Shown here: positions 23,413-33,364 of the stretch, piece after piece | How the letters are laid out: every line of letters begins with the position of its first letter | Position numbering within the stretch: the first letter of the stretch is position 1 | Origin: Kiloniella laminariae DSM 19542 | GTDB taxonomy: Bacteria; Pseudomonadota; Alphaproteobacteria; Kiloniellales; Kiloniellaceae | Direction: 5' to 3' | DNA: 64,000 nt | NCBI RefSeq assembly: GCF_000374005.1 | Contig: NZ_KB893135.1 | Location: 497,371 to 561,370, forward strand | Notes under the pieces: generated by a model | The model's database searches: none | Told to the model about the DNA's origin: nothing | The model's input: only the letters and a program-made list of their open reading frames with translations | Position numbers and translations under genes: made by a program

Positions 23413-26073
23413 TTACTTTTTGATCGCTGCCTGTGCCGCTGCCAGACGGGCAATCGGCACACGAAACGGCGAGCAGGATACATAGTCAAGACCTGTGCGC
23501 TGGCAGAAGTGGATCGATGCGGGATCACCGCCATGTTCTCCACAGATGCCCAGTTTGATATCACCGCGGGTCTTGCGGCCACGTTCAACCGCGATTTCAA
23601 CCAGCTCGCCCACACCTTCCTGATCAAGGGAGATAAAGGGGTCCTGTTCGATAATGCCACGTTGTTCGTAGGCACCAAGGAAGTTCCCGGCATCATCGCG
23701 TGACAGACCAAAGGTTGTCTGGGTCAGATCGTTGGTGCCAAAGCTGAAGAACTCGGCTTCTTCGGCAATATCACCCGCACGCAAGGCTGCACGCGGCAGC
23801 TCAATCATGGTCCCGACCAGATAGGTCATCTCGACACCTTCAGCTGCCATGACTTCCTTGGCAACCCGGTCAACCAGAGCCTTGAGAATTTCCAGTTCCT
23901 TCTTCATGCCCACCAGCGGGATCATGACCTCAGGACGCACGGTCTGGCCTTCTTCCTTGGCCACACGGGCGGTTGCCTCGAAAATCGCACGGGCCTGCAT
24001 CTCATAGATCTCCGGATAGGAAATCCCGAGACGACAGCCGCGGTGCCCCAGCATCGGGTTGGATTCAGACATCTTCGCCGCCCGGGCATGCAGTTTTTCA
24101 ATCGGCACACCTGCTGCATCGGCCACTTCCTGCATTTCCGCTTCGCCGTGGGGCAGGAACTCGTGCAAAGGTGGATCGAGCAAACGGATGGTCACAGGCA
24201 GGCCCGCCATGATCTTGAAGATCTCGACAAAGTCATCGCGTTGCATCGGCAGGATCTTGTCCAGCGCCTTGCGACGGTCTTCTTCGCTGTCCGACAGGAT
24301 CATCTCGCGTACGGCGACAATACGATCCGCATCAAAAAACATATGCTCGGTCCGGCACAGGCCAATGCCCTCGGCGCCAAAGCTGCGGGCGGTGCGGCAA
24401 TCATTCGGGGTTTCGGCATTGGTGCGGACCTTCATGGTACGGATCGCATCCGCCCAGGCCATCAGCTTGCCAAAGTTTCCTGACATTTCCGGCTGGATTG
24501 TCGGGATTTCACCAATCATCACTTCACCAGTGCTGCCGTCGATGGTCAGGATATCCCCGGCTTTGAGGGTCTGATCGCGCACAATGATGGTACCGTTCTT
24601 GTAATCCATGCGCAGTTCACCCGCACCGGACACACAGGGACGCCCCATACCACGGGCAACCACCGCCGCGTGCGAGGTCATGCCGCCACGTGACGTCAGG
24701 ATACCCTTGGCTGCGTGCATGCCGTGAATATCTTCCGGCGATGTCTCGATCCGGCAAAGGATTACACTCTTGCCAGCATGGGCCATTTTCTCGGCTTCAT
24801 CAGCGGAAAAGACAATCTGTCCCGAGGCCGCACCGGGAGAAGCAGGCAGGCCACGGCCAATGACATTACGTACGGCTTTGGGATCAAGCGTTGGATGCAA
24901 AAGCTGATCCAGAGCCGCAGGCTCCACCCGCATGACGGCTTCACGCTCAGAGATCAGGCCTTCATCAACCATATCAACAGCGATCTGGAGCGCGGCAGCA
25001 GTGGTCCGCTTGCCAGCCCGGGTCTGCAGCATAAAGAGTTTGCCCGACTGAACCGTAAACTCGATGTCCTGCATGTCACGATAATGCTGTTCCAGAATAT
25101 GGCGCACATCGTCCAGCTGTTTGAACACTTCCGGCATGACCTCTTCCATGGCAGGCAGATCAGAACTCTGTTCTTCCTTGCCCTGGATGGTCAGGTTCTG
25201 CGGGGTCCGAATTCCGGCGACCACATCTTCGCCCTGGGCGTTGATCAGATATTCGCCGTAGAACAGGTTTTCGCCCGTAGAAGGGTTACGGGTAAAGGCA
25301 ACACCGGTGGCACAGTCATCGCCCATGTTGCCAAAGACCATGGCCTGAACGTTGACTGCCGTGCCCCAGGCTGCCGGAATGTTATTAAGCTTGCGATAGG
25401 TCGTCGCCCGGGCATTCATCCAGGAACCGAACACGGCAGAAACCGCGCCCCAGAGCTGTTCGCGCGGGTCCTGCGGGAAAGGCTGTCCGTATTCTTCCTG
25501 GACGACCTTCTTGTACTGCTCGATCACGCCTTTCCAGTCATCAGCGGAAAGTTCGGTATCAAGGATCAGACCATTGTCTTCCTTGTGCAGCTCGAGAATT
25601 TCCTCGAAGAAGTGATGGTCAACTTCCAGCACCACATCGCTGTACATCTGGATAAAACGGCGATAGCTGTCAAAAGCAAAACGCTCGTCGCCGGATACCT
25701 TGGCCAGACCCGCGACCGTTTCATCGTTAAGACCAAGGTTGAGGACTGTGTCCATCATGCCCGGCATCGACGCACGGGCACCGGAACGGACAGAAACCAG
25801 CAGCGGATTTGCGGTGTCGCCAAAGCGCATGCCGACGATGTTCTCGATCTCGGCAACAGCTTCGTCAACCTGACCGGACAGATCGGCAGGATAGTTCCGG
25901 TCATTGTCATAATAGGCCGTACAGACTTCGGTGGAGATTGTAAATCCGGGGGGAACAGGCAATCCCAGAGATGACATCTCGGCAAGGTTAGCCCCCTTGC
26001 CGCCGAGAAGTTCCTTCATGTCGGCTTTGCCGTCAGCCTTGCCACTACCGAAACTGTAGACCCATTTGGTCAT
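23413..26073 (-). CDS. ppdK: pyruvate, phosphate dikinase
   Basis: 886 residues, full length. The N-terminal nucleotide-binding domain starts KELLGGKGANLAEMSSLGLPVPPGF, shortened here: GGKGANLAEM is its mark. The central domain has the phosphohistidine in GGMTSHAAVVARGMGRP. The C-terminal PEP/pyruvate barrel has GHRGCRLG and the catalytic cysteine in GICGEHGGDP. The enzyme interconverts pyruvate, ATP and phosphate with PEP, AMP and pyrophosphate, usually for gluconeogenesis. It lies 8 bases downstream of glyS on the same strand, an order often seen in alphaproteobacteria. Confidence 0.96.
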   Translation of the reverse strand: MTKWVYSFGSGKADGKADMKELLGGKGANLAEMSSLGLPVPPGFTISTEVCTAYYDNDRNYPADLSGQVDEAVAEIENIVGMRFGDTANPLLVSVRSGARASMPGMMDTVLNLGLNDETVAGLAKVSGDERFAFDSYRRFIQMYSDVVLEVDHHFFEEILELHKEDNGLILDTELSADDWKGVIEQYKKVVQEEYGQPFPQDPREQLWGAVSAVFGSWMNARATTYRKLNNIPAAWGTAVNVQAMVFGNMGDDCATGVAFTRNPSTGENLFYGEYLINAQGEDVVAGIRTPQNLTIQGKEEQSSDLPAMEEVMPEVFKQLDDVRHILEQHYRDMQDIEFTVQSGKLFMLQTRAGKRTTAAALQIAVDMVDEGLISEREAVMRVEPAALDQLLHPTLDPKAVRNVIGRGLPASPGAASGQIVFSADEAEKMAHAGKSVILCRIETSPEDIHGMHAAKGILTSRGGMTSHAAVVARGMGRPCVSGAGELRMDYKNGTIIVRDQTLKAGDILTIDGSTGEVMIGEIPTIQPEMSGNFGKLMAWADAIRTMKVRTNAETPNDCRTARSFGAEGIGLCRTEHMFFDADRIVAVREMILSDSEEDRRKALDKILPMQRDDFVEIFKIMAGLPVTIRLLDPPLHEFLPHGEAEMQEVADAAGVPIEKLHARAAKMSESNPMLGHRGCRLGISYPEIYEMQARAIFEATARVAKEEGQTVRPEVMIPLVGMKKELEILKALVDRVAKEVMAAEGVEMTYLVGTMIELPRAALRAGDIAEEAEFFSFGTNDLTQTTFGLSRDDAGNFLGAYEQRGIIEQDPFISLDQEGVGELVEIAVERGRKTRGDIKLGICGEHGGDPASIHFCQRTGLDYVSCSPFRVPIARLAAAQAAIKK

Positions 26074-26081
26074 TTTCTCAT

Positions 26082-28163
26082 CTATCCTTCTATTCGTGAG
26101 AAATCTGCAACCTGCCCCAGGATCACGCCAACCCGGGAAAGCAGGCCGAGACGGTTTTTGCGCAAGGAGGGATCATCATCGTTGACCGTTACCTTGTCGA
26201 AAAACGCGTCCATAGGAGGACGAAGACCGGCCAGGGCCGACATCGCCACTTTGAAATCTTCACTTGCGAGAGCTTTTACAGCCTCTCCTGAAGCTTTTTC
26301 CAAAGCCTCATGCAACGCCTTTTCTTCTGGCTGTTGCAGCAATGCGGCATCGACAGATCCGTCGTAGGCCGTTTTGTCTTTTTTCTCTTCGATGCGCACG
26401 ATGTTCATCGCCCGGCGATAGGCTGCCAGAAGGTTCTCACCATCGTCGGTTTCCAGCAGCTCTGCCAGCGCAGAGACCCGGGCCAACAAACGCACCAGAT
26501 CATCTTCGTCGCCCAGCTCGAACACGGCTGTGACCAGATCATGGCGTACGCCCTGGTCTTTCAGAGCGACCTTGAGACGATCGGCAAAAAAGGCCATCAG
26601 TGCATTGACTGTTGCAGCCTCAGCTTCGGTCAATTGACCTGAATAGGCCCCAAAGCTGTCTTTCAAAGCCTGAGTCAGGGAAATTCGTAGATTGTTTTCT
26701 GTGATCAGGCGGATCACACCCAGAGCCGCGCGACGCAAGGCAAAGGGATCTTTTGAGCCCGTTGGCAGTTCGTTAATGCCGAAGAAACCAACCAGTGTGT
26801 CCAGCTTGTCCGCCAGAGCCACAGCAACAGATATCGGTGCAGAAGGGCAACGATCAGAGGGACCAAGCGGCGAATAGTGGTCCGCGATGGCTTCGGCGAC
26901 AAGAGGGCTTTCGCCATCATGTAACGCATAATACCGCCCCATGATGCCTTGCAGCTCAGGGAATTCCGAGACCATCCCAGTGCTTAAATCTGCTTTGGCA
27001 AGCTCGGCTGCACGGCGTGCATAAACCGGATTACATCCCGTTTGCTCGGCAAGAGAGCCAGCAAGATCCTGCACGCGGTTCATCTTGTCCGCAACCGTGC
27101 CCAGTTTGGCCTGGAACACGATGGATTTCAGCGCAGTAATCCGGCTGTCGAGACGGTGTTTTTTGTCCTGCTCCCAAAAGAACTCGGCATCGGACAGGCG
27201 CGACGCCAGCACCCGTTCGTTCCCGGCAATGATGGTCAGCCCCGCGTCAACCGCTTCGGTATTGGCAGCAAAGACGAACCTGTTCGCCAGCTTGCCATCC
27301 TTGTCCAGAACCGAGAAATACTTCTGATGCTCTTTCATTGAGGTTGAAAGAACTTCGTGCGGCACCGACATAAAGCGATCAAGAATCTTGCCCATCAGCA
27401 CAACTGGCCATTCAACCAGCCCGGCAACCTCGGTCAAAAGCCCTGGGTCTTCCTTAAGAACAAGACCTTCCGCAGCACAGAGTTTGTCTGCCTGTTCCGC
27501 GATCAGCTTGCGGCGTTCCTCGGCATCGACCAGAACCTTGGCCAAACGCAGCTTGTGCAGGTAATCATCAAGGTTTTTAACCTCGAACCAGTCCGGTGCC
27601 AGAAAACGGTGCCCCCGGGTTTTGTTTCCAAAAGTCAGCTGCTGAGTGCCAAAATCAAACGATCCGTTCAGGGTTTGCCCGTCAAAAATCGCCAAAATCG
27701 AATGCAGCGGACGCACCCAGCGAAAGCTGTTGCGCGACCATTTCATCGACTTGGGCCAGGGGAAGGCTTTCAGCGTTTCGATAATGATATCAGACAGAAC
27801 CTCGGCGGTTGCCCGGCCCTTGATCTGGTTCATCAGGAAATAGAAATCACCCTTGGGGGTTTCACGCACCTCGGCCTGATCAATCGAAGTCAGATTGTTG
27901 GCCCGCATAAAACCTTCGAGCGCCTTTTCCGGTGCGCCGACCTTCGGGCCTTTTTTCTCTTCGCTGACATCCGGTTGCCGCGCAGGCAAGCCGTCGACCA
28001 CCAGTGCCAGACGGCGTGGCGTAACAAAGGCCCGGGCATCGGTAAAGACCAGACCAGCTTCTTTCAGGCGATCTGTAACCAGCTTTTTGAGATCATCAGC
28101 GGCCTTGCCCTGCATACGGGCCGGGATTTCCTCGGAATGGAGTTCGAGCAGAAATTCAGACAT
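26082..28163 (-). CDS. glyS: glycyl-tRNA synthetase, beta subunit
   Basis: 693 residues, the normal length. It starts MSEFLLELHSEEIPARM, the conserved GlyS opening. Internal landmarks are GHRFLAP, RSDAEFFW-like LSDAEFFWEQD, and DKLDTLVGFFGINELPTGSKDPFALRR. It forms the alpha2beta2 enzyme with GlyQ, charging tRNA-Gly in the cytoplasm. The start lies 3 bases after the glyQ stop, so the two subunits are made together. Confidence 0.97.
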   Translation of the reverse strand: MSEFLLELHSEEIPARMQGKAADDLKKLVTDRLKEAGLVFTDARAFVTPRRLALVVDGLPARQPDVSEEKKGPKVGAPEKALEGFMRANNLTSIDQAEVRETPKGDFYFLMNQIKGRATAEVLSDIIIETLKAFPWPKSMKWSRNSFRWVRPLHSILAIFDGQTLNGSFDFGTQQLTFGNKTRGHRFLAPDWFEVKNLDDYLHKLRLAKVLVDAEERRKLIAEQADKLCAAEGLVLKEDPGLLTEVAGLVEWPVVLMGKILDRFMSVPHEVLSTSMKEHQKYFSVLDKDGKLANRFVFAANTEAVDAGLTIIAGNERVLASRLSDAEFFWEQDKKHRLDSRITALKSIVFQAKLGTVADKMNRVQDLAGSLAEQTGCNPVYARRAAELAKADLSTGMVSEFPELQGIMGRYYALHDGESPLVAEAIADHYSPLGPSDRCPSAPISVAVALADKLDTLVGFFGINELPTGSKDPFALRRAALGVIRLITENNLRISLTQALKDSFGAYSGQLTEAEAATVNALMAFFADRLKVALKDQGVRHDLVTAVFELGDEDDLVRLLARVSALAELLETDDGENLLAAYRRAMNIVRIEEKKDKTAYDGSVDAALLQQPEEKALHEALEKASGEAVKALASEDFKVAMSALAGLRPPMDAFFDKVTVNDDDPSLRKNRLGLLSRVGVILGQVADFSRIEG

Positions 28164-28166
28164 GAG

Positions 28167-29141
28167 CTAAACCCCTTCCATCTGGGTTTTGTACCAGGCT
28201 TCGCAACAGGCTTTTGCCAACTCGCGCACGCGACCGATATAGGCCTGGCGCTCGGTTACCGAGATCACGCCCCGGGCATCAAGCAGGTTGAAAAGGTGAC
28301 TGGCTTTCATGCACTGGTCATAGGCAGGCAAGGGCAAAAGATTGCCTTTTGCCCGGCCATTTTTTTCCGCATTGGCTTCACCAAATTTCAGGATACGGGC
28401 ACATTCGGCCTCGGCATCCTTGAAATGCTGGAACAGCTCGTCGGTTGAAGCGACCTCGAAGTTATAGGTCGAGAATTCGACTTCGGCCTGATGGAACACA
28501 TCGCCGTAAGTCTTGCCGCCCTCTTCGGCTGGAACACCATCCCAGTCGAGATCGTAGACATTCTCCACACCCTGCACATACATGAACAGGCGTTCCAGAC
28601 CATAGGTCAGCTCCAGCGGCACAGGATCACAGTCAATCCCGCCGACCTGTTGAAAATAGGTGAACTGGCTGACTTCCATGCCGTCGCACCAGACTTCCCA
28701 GCCCAGCCCCCAGGCACCCAGCGTCGGGCTTTCCCAGTCGTCCTCGACAAAACGCAGATCGTGTTTGGTCGGATCGATACCGATGGCATCAAGCGATCCA
28801 AGATAAAGCTCCTGCGAATTGGCAGGCGACGGCTTCATGATGACCTGAAACTGGTAATAGTGCTGCAGGCGGTTCGGATTTTCCCCATAGCGACCATCGG
28901 CCGGACGGCGGCTTGGCTGCACATAGGCGGCGCGCCAGGTCTGGGGGCCGAGGGACCGAAGTGTTGTCGCGGGATGAAATGTTCCGGCGCCGACTTCCAT
29001 ATCATAGGGTTGAAGAATTACACAGCCCTGCCGGGCCCAGTAGTCCTGGAGTTTGAGAACGAGTCTTTGAAAGCACTTTTCAGGGTCAACGATGACCTTG
29101 GGCTTTGGGACACCAGGCTGGGACATATTGTTTTCTGTCAT
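28167..29141 (-). CDS. glyQ: glycyl-tRNA synthetase, alpha subunit
   Basis: 324 residues. The core segments [20 protein letters not shown] (20 residues), [20 protein letters not shown] and FTYFQQVGG are diagnostic of the class II catalytic subunit. It binds glycine and ATP and works with GlyS. The first ~20 residues are a variable extension with alternative ATGs ([10 protein letters not shown]); start choice is uncertain by five codons. Confidence 0.97.
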   Translation of the reverse strand: MTENNMSQPGVPKPKVIVDPEKCFQRLVLKLQDYWARQGCVILQPYDMEVGAGTFHPATTLRSLGPQTWRAAYVQPSRRPADGRYGENPNRLQHYYQFQVIMKPSPANSQELYLGSLDAIGIDPTKHDLRFVEDDWESPTLGAWGLGWEVWCDGMEVSQFTYFQQVGGIDCDPVPLELTYGLERLFMYVQGVENVYDLDWDGVPAEEGGKTYGDVFHQAEVEFSTYNFEVASTDELFQHFKDAEAECARILKFGEANAEKNGRAKGNLLPLPAYDQCMKASHLFNLLDARGVISVTERQAYIGRVRELAKACCEAWYKTQMEGV

Positions 29142-29234
29142 TTTGCTGCAGTGCGAAAATTTGATTGAACTTATAGTGACCCGCGGAAGGAATCAACAGG
29201 CACCATGGCGGAATCCGAAGATTTTTTGTCGTTT

Positions 29235-29483
29235 CTAACCCGCGCCTCCACAGGAGCATTTGCTCTTTGCGGGAATATAGGCATGACAGGCCGGGCACTG
29301 GATCATATCCAGTGAACCGCTAATGTCCTGATTCTTTTGGCTGGACTGCCTGTTTTTGTCGCTGCCGCCGCTACCGGAGGTTGGACTTTGACCGCGACGT
29401 CCAATGGTTTTGAACACCAGATAGACACCGGCGATAACAATCCCCAGCACCAGTAATTTTCCCAGTGACGGTATTCCGAACAT
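29235..29483 (-). CDS. small membrane-anchored zinc-ribbon protein (PP0621 type)
   Basis: 82 residues. Residues 7-24 are one hydrophobic membrane segment (KLLVLGIVIAGVYLVFKTI). A polar linker and a C-terminal CPACHAYIPAKSKCSCGG segment follow, with four cysteines that could bind zinc. The layout matches the small PP0621-family proteins of proteobacteria, whose function is unknown. It lies between the S49 peptidase gene and glyQ on the same strand. Confidence 0.75.
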   Translation of the reverse strand: MFGIPSLGKLLVLGIVIAGVYLVFKTIGRRGQSPTSGSGGSDKNRQSSQKNQDISGSLDMIQCPACHAYIPAKSKCSCGGAG

Positions 29484-29614
29484 TATCCCTCACTTTTCCC
29501 GGCGACACCGACAGGTGTCTGGCAGGTTATTTATATAGATTCCCTGACAACAGAGATTTTCAACATTTGCACCTGAACTTGCCGAGAAGAGATGCAAATG
29601 TTGGAATCGAACCA

Positions 29615-30487
29615 CTAGAGACCAAAGCGATTCCAGTGTGCCCGTTCCTCAACACTTGCCAGCAAGCCACTGGCAATATCACCCGGGTTCAGACCAGATA
29701 TCCCGGCAACACCGGCATCAAGGCCCAGTTTGCCCTTCAGCCAGCTGCGTTTGCCTTCGACCTTGATCAGTTTGACCTTGTCACCAAACTCAAAGCGCAT
29801 GATCTGGTGCAGCGAACCAAGCCCGTCGATCAGACCGTATTCCTTGGCGACTTTTCCGGTCCAGAACAGGCCGGAGAAAAGCTCTTTCTCCTCGCCTTTC
29901 AGTTTGGTCATCCGGCGTTCGCGCACCCATTCCATGAAATTTTCGTGGAGTTCAGTCAGGATTTTTTCCAGACGCTTCACATCGGCCGGCTTTTCCGCCT
30001 CGAAAGGATCAAGCGTGGATTTGAGATCACCCGCCGTGCGCACCCGGCGCTCGATACCGTGTTTCTTGATCAGTTCGGGAAAACCAAATCCAGCAGAGAT
30101 CACCCCGATCGAGCCGATGATAGAAGAGTCCATGGCATAGATCTCGTCGGCGGCACAGGCCAGCCAATATCCACCAGAAGCCGCGACGTCCTCACAAAAG
30201 GCATAGACCTTCACTTCGTGTTTGTCCGCTAAATCACGGACCCGCCGACCGATCAGATCTGACTGCACCGGGGAGCCACCGGGGGAATTGATCGTCAGGG
30301 CAACAGCCTTGATGCCATCAATTTTGAAAGCAGCTTCCAGCTGATCTTCGACAGTTGCCAATGACAGGCCGGGACGCAAGGGGCCGCCTCCGCCGATCAC
30401 ACCATTAAGGGCAACAACCGCGACCTTGGCCGGAGGATTGCGGAAATGTTTGATCGGAAGTTTCCGGAGCAGATTTTTGAACTTCAT
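29615..30487 (-). CDS. S49-family (SppA/SohB-like) peptidase
   Basis: 290 residues. INSPGGSPVQSD is the oxyanion region, DVAASGGYWLACAADEIYA carries nucleophile Ser104, and AGDLKSTLDPF carries Lys156. The 52-residue Ser-Lys spacing is the same as in the Bacillus SppA dyad. No clear N-terminal membrane helix or signal is present, as in many alphaproteobacterial members. It probably degrades signal peptides or membrane-associated peptides. The start follows AAGG. It belongs to the conserved DUF2007-methyltransferase-S49-glyQ neighbourhood. Confidence 0.88.
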   Translation of the reverse strand: MKFKNLLRKLPIKHFRNPPAKVAVVALNGVIGGGGPLRPGLSLATVEDQLEAAFKIDGIKAVALTINSPGGSPVQSDLIGRRVRDLADKHEVKVYAFCEDVAASGGYWLACAADEIYAMDSSIIGSIGVISAGFGFPELIKKHGIERRVRTAGDLKSTLDPFEAEKPADVKRLEKILTELHENFMEWVRERRMTKLKGEEKELFSGLFWTGKVAKEYGLIDGLGSLHQIMRFEFGDKVKLIKVEGKRSWLKGKLGLDAGVAGISGLNPGDIASGLLASVEERAHWNRFGL

Positions 30488-30571
30488 GACACGCCTTGGC
30501 TTGATTGTTTCAACGTTGTTTTACCCGTAGAGCAAGGATCCCACAACCGGGAACCACTCCCTCACAAGCAA

Positions 30572-30605
30572 GTTTCCTTAAAATGGGCAGGTTTCCCTAA
30601 AATGG
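30572..30605. repeat. 19-bp near-tandem duplication spanning a stop codon
   Basis: GTTTCC(T/C)TAAAATGG occurs at 30572-30586 and 30591-30605, a 19-base period with one difference. The second copy includes the stop codon of the methyltransferase gene, and the first provides a second stop just downstream. Confidence 0.75.
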
Positions 30606-31337
30606 AAGTGCAAGACCCTTTCTTAATGCCCCGTCGATCACATCGCTATAGGAACCGTCGTCGTTATGCAGGGTCTGTCCGGCGCAGATTGACAGGGGAC
30701 CAGAGACCGAGCGCCGCGCGCGGACCACCACCCGCTTTGCCGCCTGACCGGCATAGGGCCAGAGAGGAAAAATCTGAACGGCCCCCGCTTTTTTTTCACG
30801 GAACACCTCAAGTATTTCATCCAGTCGATCCGCCCGGTGAACGATGGTCACGGCTCCCTTGTGCTTCACCAGCTTCAGCGCTGCCAGTATCCAGTCCCGC
30901 AGCAGGGCTTCGCCTTCGTGGTTCGCCAACAGCTTGATCGGGTCAGGCGAGGCATTGGAACGGCCTTTGGGCATAAAGGGCGGATTACAGATAACCTGGT
31001 CAAATGAGCCCAAGGATAGTTCCGCAGGCAGATGCAGCAGATCGCCCTGCACCAGCGACCAGCGACCTTCAAGTTTGTTAAGGACACGATTCTTCAAGGC
31101 GATATCATAAAGTACAGATTGCAGCTCAAGCCCGGTCACTCTGACTTTGGGAAGCCGCCCCATCAGACAGAGCCCCGCCGTGCCGACACCACAGCCAAGA
31201 TCAAGGATCTCCTCCCCTGCTCTGGCCTCAACCGTTGCGGCCAGCAGTACCGCATCAATGCCCGCGCGGTAGCCCTTGACCGGTTGCAGCACCTTTATCC
31301 CGCCGCCAATAAACTCGTCTTCGCTCAGGGCTGTCAC
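30597..31337 (-). CDS. tRNA1(Val) adenine-N6 methyltransferase-like (TrmN6/YfiC family)
   Basis: 246 residues. EEILDLGCGVGTAGLCL is the SAM-binding motif I and VICNPPFMPKG is motif IV of N6-adenine methyltransferases. The N-terminus GYRAGIDAVLLAA is the family-specific opening. The E. coli relative methylates A37 of tRNA1-Val; the alphaproteobacterial target is inferred. Its ATG overlaps the DUF2007 stop by 4 bases. The stop codon lies in a short tandem duplication. Confidence 0.85.
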   Translation of the reverse strand: MTALSEDEFIGGGIKVLQPVKGYRAGIDAVLLAATVEARAGEEILDLGCGVGTAGLCLMGRLPKVRVTGLELQSVLYDIALKNRVLNKLEGRWSLVQGDLLHLPAELSLGSFDQVICNPPFMPKGRSNASPDPIKLLANHEGEALLRDWILAALKLVKHKGAVTIVHRADRLDEILEVFREKKAGAVQIFPLWPYAGQAAKRVVVRARRSVSGPLSICAGQTLHNDDGSYSDVIDGALRKGLALPF

Positions 31338-31567
31338 AACAGGGACCTCGCCTCTTCAGCGCTCAACTCTCCTGCGTCGGTCAACAGCCGCGTCGCCCGG
31401 ATCGCATCATCTTCGCTCACCACAAGACGGCGTTGCACCGCCCCGATAGAGCCATCCATGATTGAGGCGTGCTGGTCCAGCACCAGACAGTCGATCCCCG
31501 CATCGGCCATCAGGGCCTGCAGCCAGGAAAGTTTGACAATATCATTGGTTCGATAGATTTCAATCAC
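31334..31567 (-). CDS. DUF2007 family small protein
   Basis: 77 residues. The sequence IEIYRTNDIVKLSWLQALM, then DAGIDCLVLDQHASIMDGS and RRLVVSEDDAIRA, fits DUF2007, a ferredoxin-like fold domain called a putative signal transducer, with no proven function. It is first in the unit with the methyltransferase and overlaps it. It is often found divergent from a polyprenyl diphosphate synthase gene in alphaproteobacteria; here that gene is 12.4 kb away at 44005. Confidence 0.85.
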   Translation of the reverse strand: MIEIYRTNDIVKLSWLQALMADAGIDCLVLDQHASIMDGSIGAVQRRLVVSEDDAIRATRLLTDAGELSAEEARSLL

Positions 31568-31630
31568 ACGCTGGGCCCGAAGAACTGTTTATTATCTCCA
31601 GAACCTAGCGGCTTGGTGAAAAAACAACAA

Positions 31631-31659
31631 GGCTGGCGAAAGTGTTTATTCTGCCAGCC
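31631..31659 (-). terminator. terminator of the outer membrane protein gene
   Basis: GGCTGGC (31631-31637) pairs with GCCAGCC (31653-31659). On the minus strand the hairpin is followed by a T-rich tract (TTGTTGTTTTTTC). It lies 32 bases after the stop of the outer-membrane barrel gene. Confidence 0.75.
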
Positions 31660-31690
31660 CTGCTACTTTTTACTATCGCGGTAAGTCGTT

Positions 31691-32443
31691 TTAAAATCTG
31701 CGTGTCACACCAAGACGCACAACACTTACACCCATGCCAATATCGTGGTCAGAATTATTGATTTTACGATCCTCTTCTCCAAATCCATAAACCATTCCTT
31801 CCAACCGTCCGGTCCAGTTCTCTGTCAGAACCATCTCGGCACCAAGTCCCAACGCCAGACCAACACTGAAGTCATCCCCTTTGTCATTAACCGTCTGCAC
31901 CTGCAGATCAGAATAAGCGAGCCCGGCAGTTCCATAGAGGTGAACATTTTCCCAGGCATAACCCGCGCGTACCCTTGTCGAGGCCAGCCATATACTTTCC
32001 TGTTTGGCCGCGCCCAAAGAAGCGTTTGACTTCCTGTCATTGCTGTCCAGGTTTTGCAGATCAGCTTCAAGCCCCACGAGCCACTGACCACTATCCGACT
32101 GGCCGAACGGGGCAAAATTATACCCACCGACAACACCGGCAGACACACCGCTGTCATCCAGTTTCAGGTCGTTACTGGCATCATCATCAATGTAGGTATT
32201 TGACGAGTTCACACCAACCGTTAAACCAAGATAGGGGCCAGTCCAGTTATCAACCACGCCGCTTCCCTGTGCGGATGCAGTTTTTCCCGTCATTGTCCCT
32301 GCCAAAATCACAGTACCAGCAAAGACTATACCGAAAAACCCTGATCGAATTTTTCCAATCCCGGTTCGGATCTCCTTCCGGATCTTGAGGTTACCGAAAA
32401 AAGCAGGCCTAGATTTCAAATCGATCACTTTAACTTTCCTCAT
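31691..32443 (-). CDS. outer membrane beta-barrel protein (Omp25/opacity type)
   Basis: 250 residues. A long basic N-terminus leads into a hydrophobic stretch (FFGIVFAGTVILAG) and cleavage near ASAQ. The mature part opens WTGPYLGLTVGVN, then GVVGGYNFAPFG and WLVGLEADLQ, and alternates hydrophobic residues. It ends in RLGVTRRF with a C-terminal Phe, as expected for an eight-stranded barrel inserted by BamA. The signal region is long (about 59 residues), so a later start could apply. It is probably a structural outer-membrane protein. Confidence 0.83.
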   Translation of the reverse strand: MRKVKVIDLKSRPAFFGNLKIRKEIRTGIGKIRSGFFGIVFAGTVILAGTMTGKTASAQGSGVVDNWTGPYLGLTVGVNSSNTYIDDDASNDLKLDDSGVSAGVVGGYNFAPFGQSDSGQWLVGLEADLQNLDSNDRKSNASLGAAKQESIWLASTRVRAGYAWENVHLYGTAGLAYSDLQVQTVNDKGDDFSVGLALGLGAEMVLTENWTGRLEGMVYGFGEEDRKINNSDHDIGMGVSVVRLGVTRRF

Positions 32444-32641
32444 ATGTATGTTGAAGCTTCCTGTCGGAATCGAATCAATAAATAATGAGAAATTATTATT
32501 GTAAAACGATAATTAATTCAAATTATATTTTTATGAATATCATTTACATTGGGATCGCTTTTTCATAGGTTGAAGATGCCAGAACAAAATGCCACCCCTT
32601 CCCGGTCGGCACGATCCCTGCTTTGATAAAGGAATTTTCCC

Positions 32642-33313
32642 GTGGCCAGATACAATTTACCACTTGCAATTTCTACTGCCGAAGGCGTGCCCGACAAAAT
32701 CCGTTCACTGGCACGGACAGCTCAAATTATAGCAATAATCGGGATTACACTGATTATCTGGCTTATGATAGAAAGCTTTCGCACAGCGGTAATCAGCCCC
32801 GATGAAATCGCGGAAATAATGAGTTTTGTTCGGGAAAATATTGGCGAGAGCCCTGATTTCAAAGAAGCTGTCGCCAATGGTATAATCGGCTACCCTTTAC
32901 CGCCGAGCTATTCCCTGGAATTCCGCGCGCTCTTCTTCATTATTCCCCTTCTCAGCAGCTTTCTTGGGCTCTATGCCCTGTTTTATGCTTTACGCTTATT
33001 CCGGGGATATCGCCGGGGTAATATTTTTACAGAAACGTCAGCCAACCGCCTGGCGCGTATAGGCTGGTCCGTTGTCCTCCTCGCGCCTGTAACAAGCCTT
33101 GAAGAATACTGGATCTTAAAAGCCATCCTTGTAACCCCCAGCCCCCTGTCCATTTTGACAAGTTACAACGGGCATGATCTTACTCTTTTTTCTATTGTCG
33201 GGGTAGAACAGCTTGATGCTTTTGCCATTGTTATCGGGTTGCTCATGGTACTTGTCGGACGCATCTTGCGTGAGGCAACAAAGATATCAGAAGAAAACCA
33301 GTCTTTTATTTAA
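32642..33313 (+). CDS. DUF2975 membrane protein
   Basis: 223 residues from a GTG that follows AAGGAA. Four membrane segments lie at about 25-48, 90-115, 140-160 and 190-215. FIIPLLSSFLGLYALFYALRLF and YRRGNIFTETSANRLARIGW are typical of DUF2975. Members of this family are usually encoded next to a small XRE regulator, and one follows here after 51 bases. The pair may act as a membrane-linked regulatory unit, but its function is unknown. Confidence 0.82.
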   Translation: MARYNLPLAISTAEGVPDKIRSLARTAQIIAIIGITLIIWLMIESFRTAVISPDEIAEIMSFVRENIGESPDFKEAVANGIIGYPLPPSYSLEFRALFFIIPLLSSFLGLYALFYALRLFRGYRRGNIFTETSANRLARIGWSVVLLAPVTSLEEYWILKAILVTPSPLSILTSYNGHDLTLFSIVGVEQLDAFAIVIGLLMVLVGRILREATKISEENQSFI

Positions 33314-33364
33314 GCCTCGAAGGCTCTATCACTAGAAGGTCAAACACGGAACAAAGTCACCGAC

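Noticed and set aside
24715..25974. 419-codon open frame antisense to ppdK
   Set aside because: It is a shadow of ppdK, whose motifs are continuous through this region.
27357..28448. 363-codon open frame antisense to glyS/glyQ
   Set aside because: It crosses the boundary of two well-defined synthetase genes and has no protein character.
32530..32560. Possible Fur box upstream of the outer membrane barrel gene
   Set aside because: TGAATAT-C-ATTTACA has two or more mismatches in a very AT-rich region, so chance is likely.
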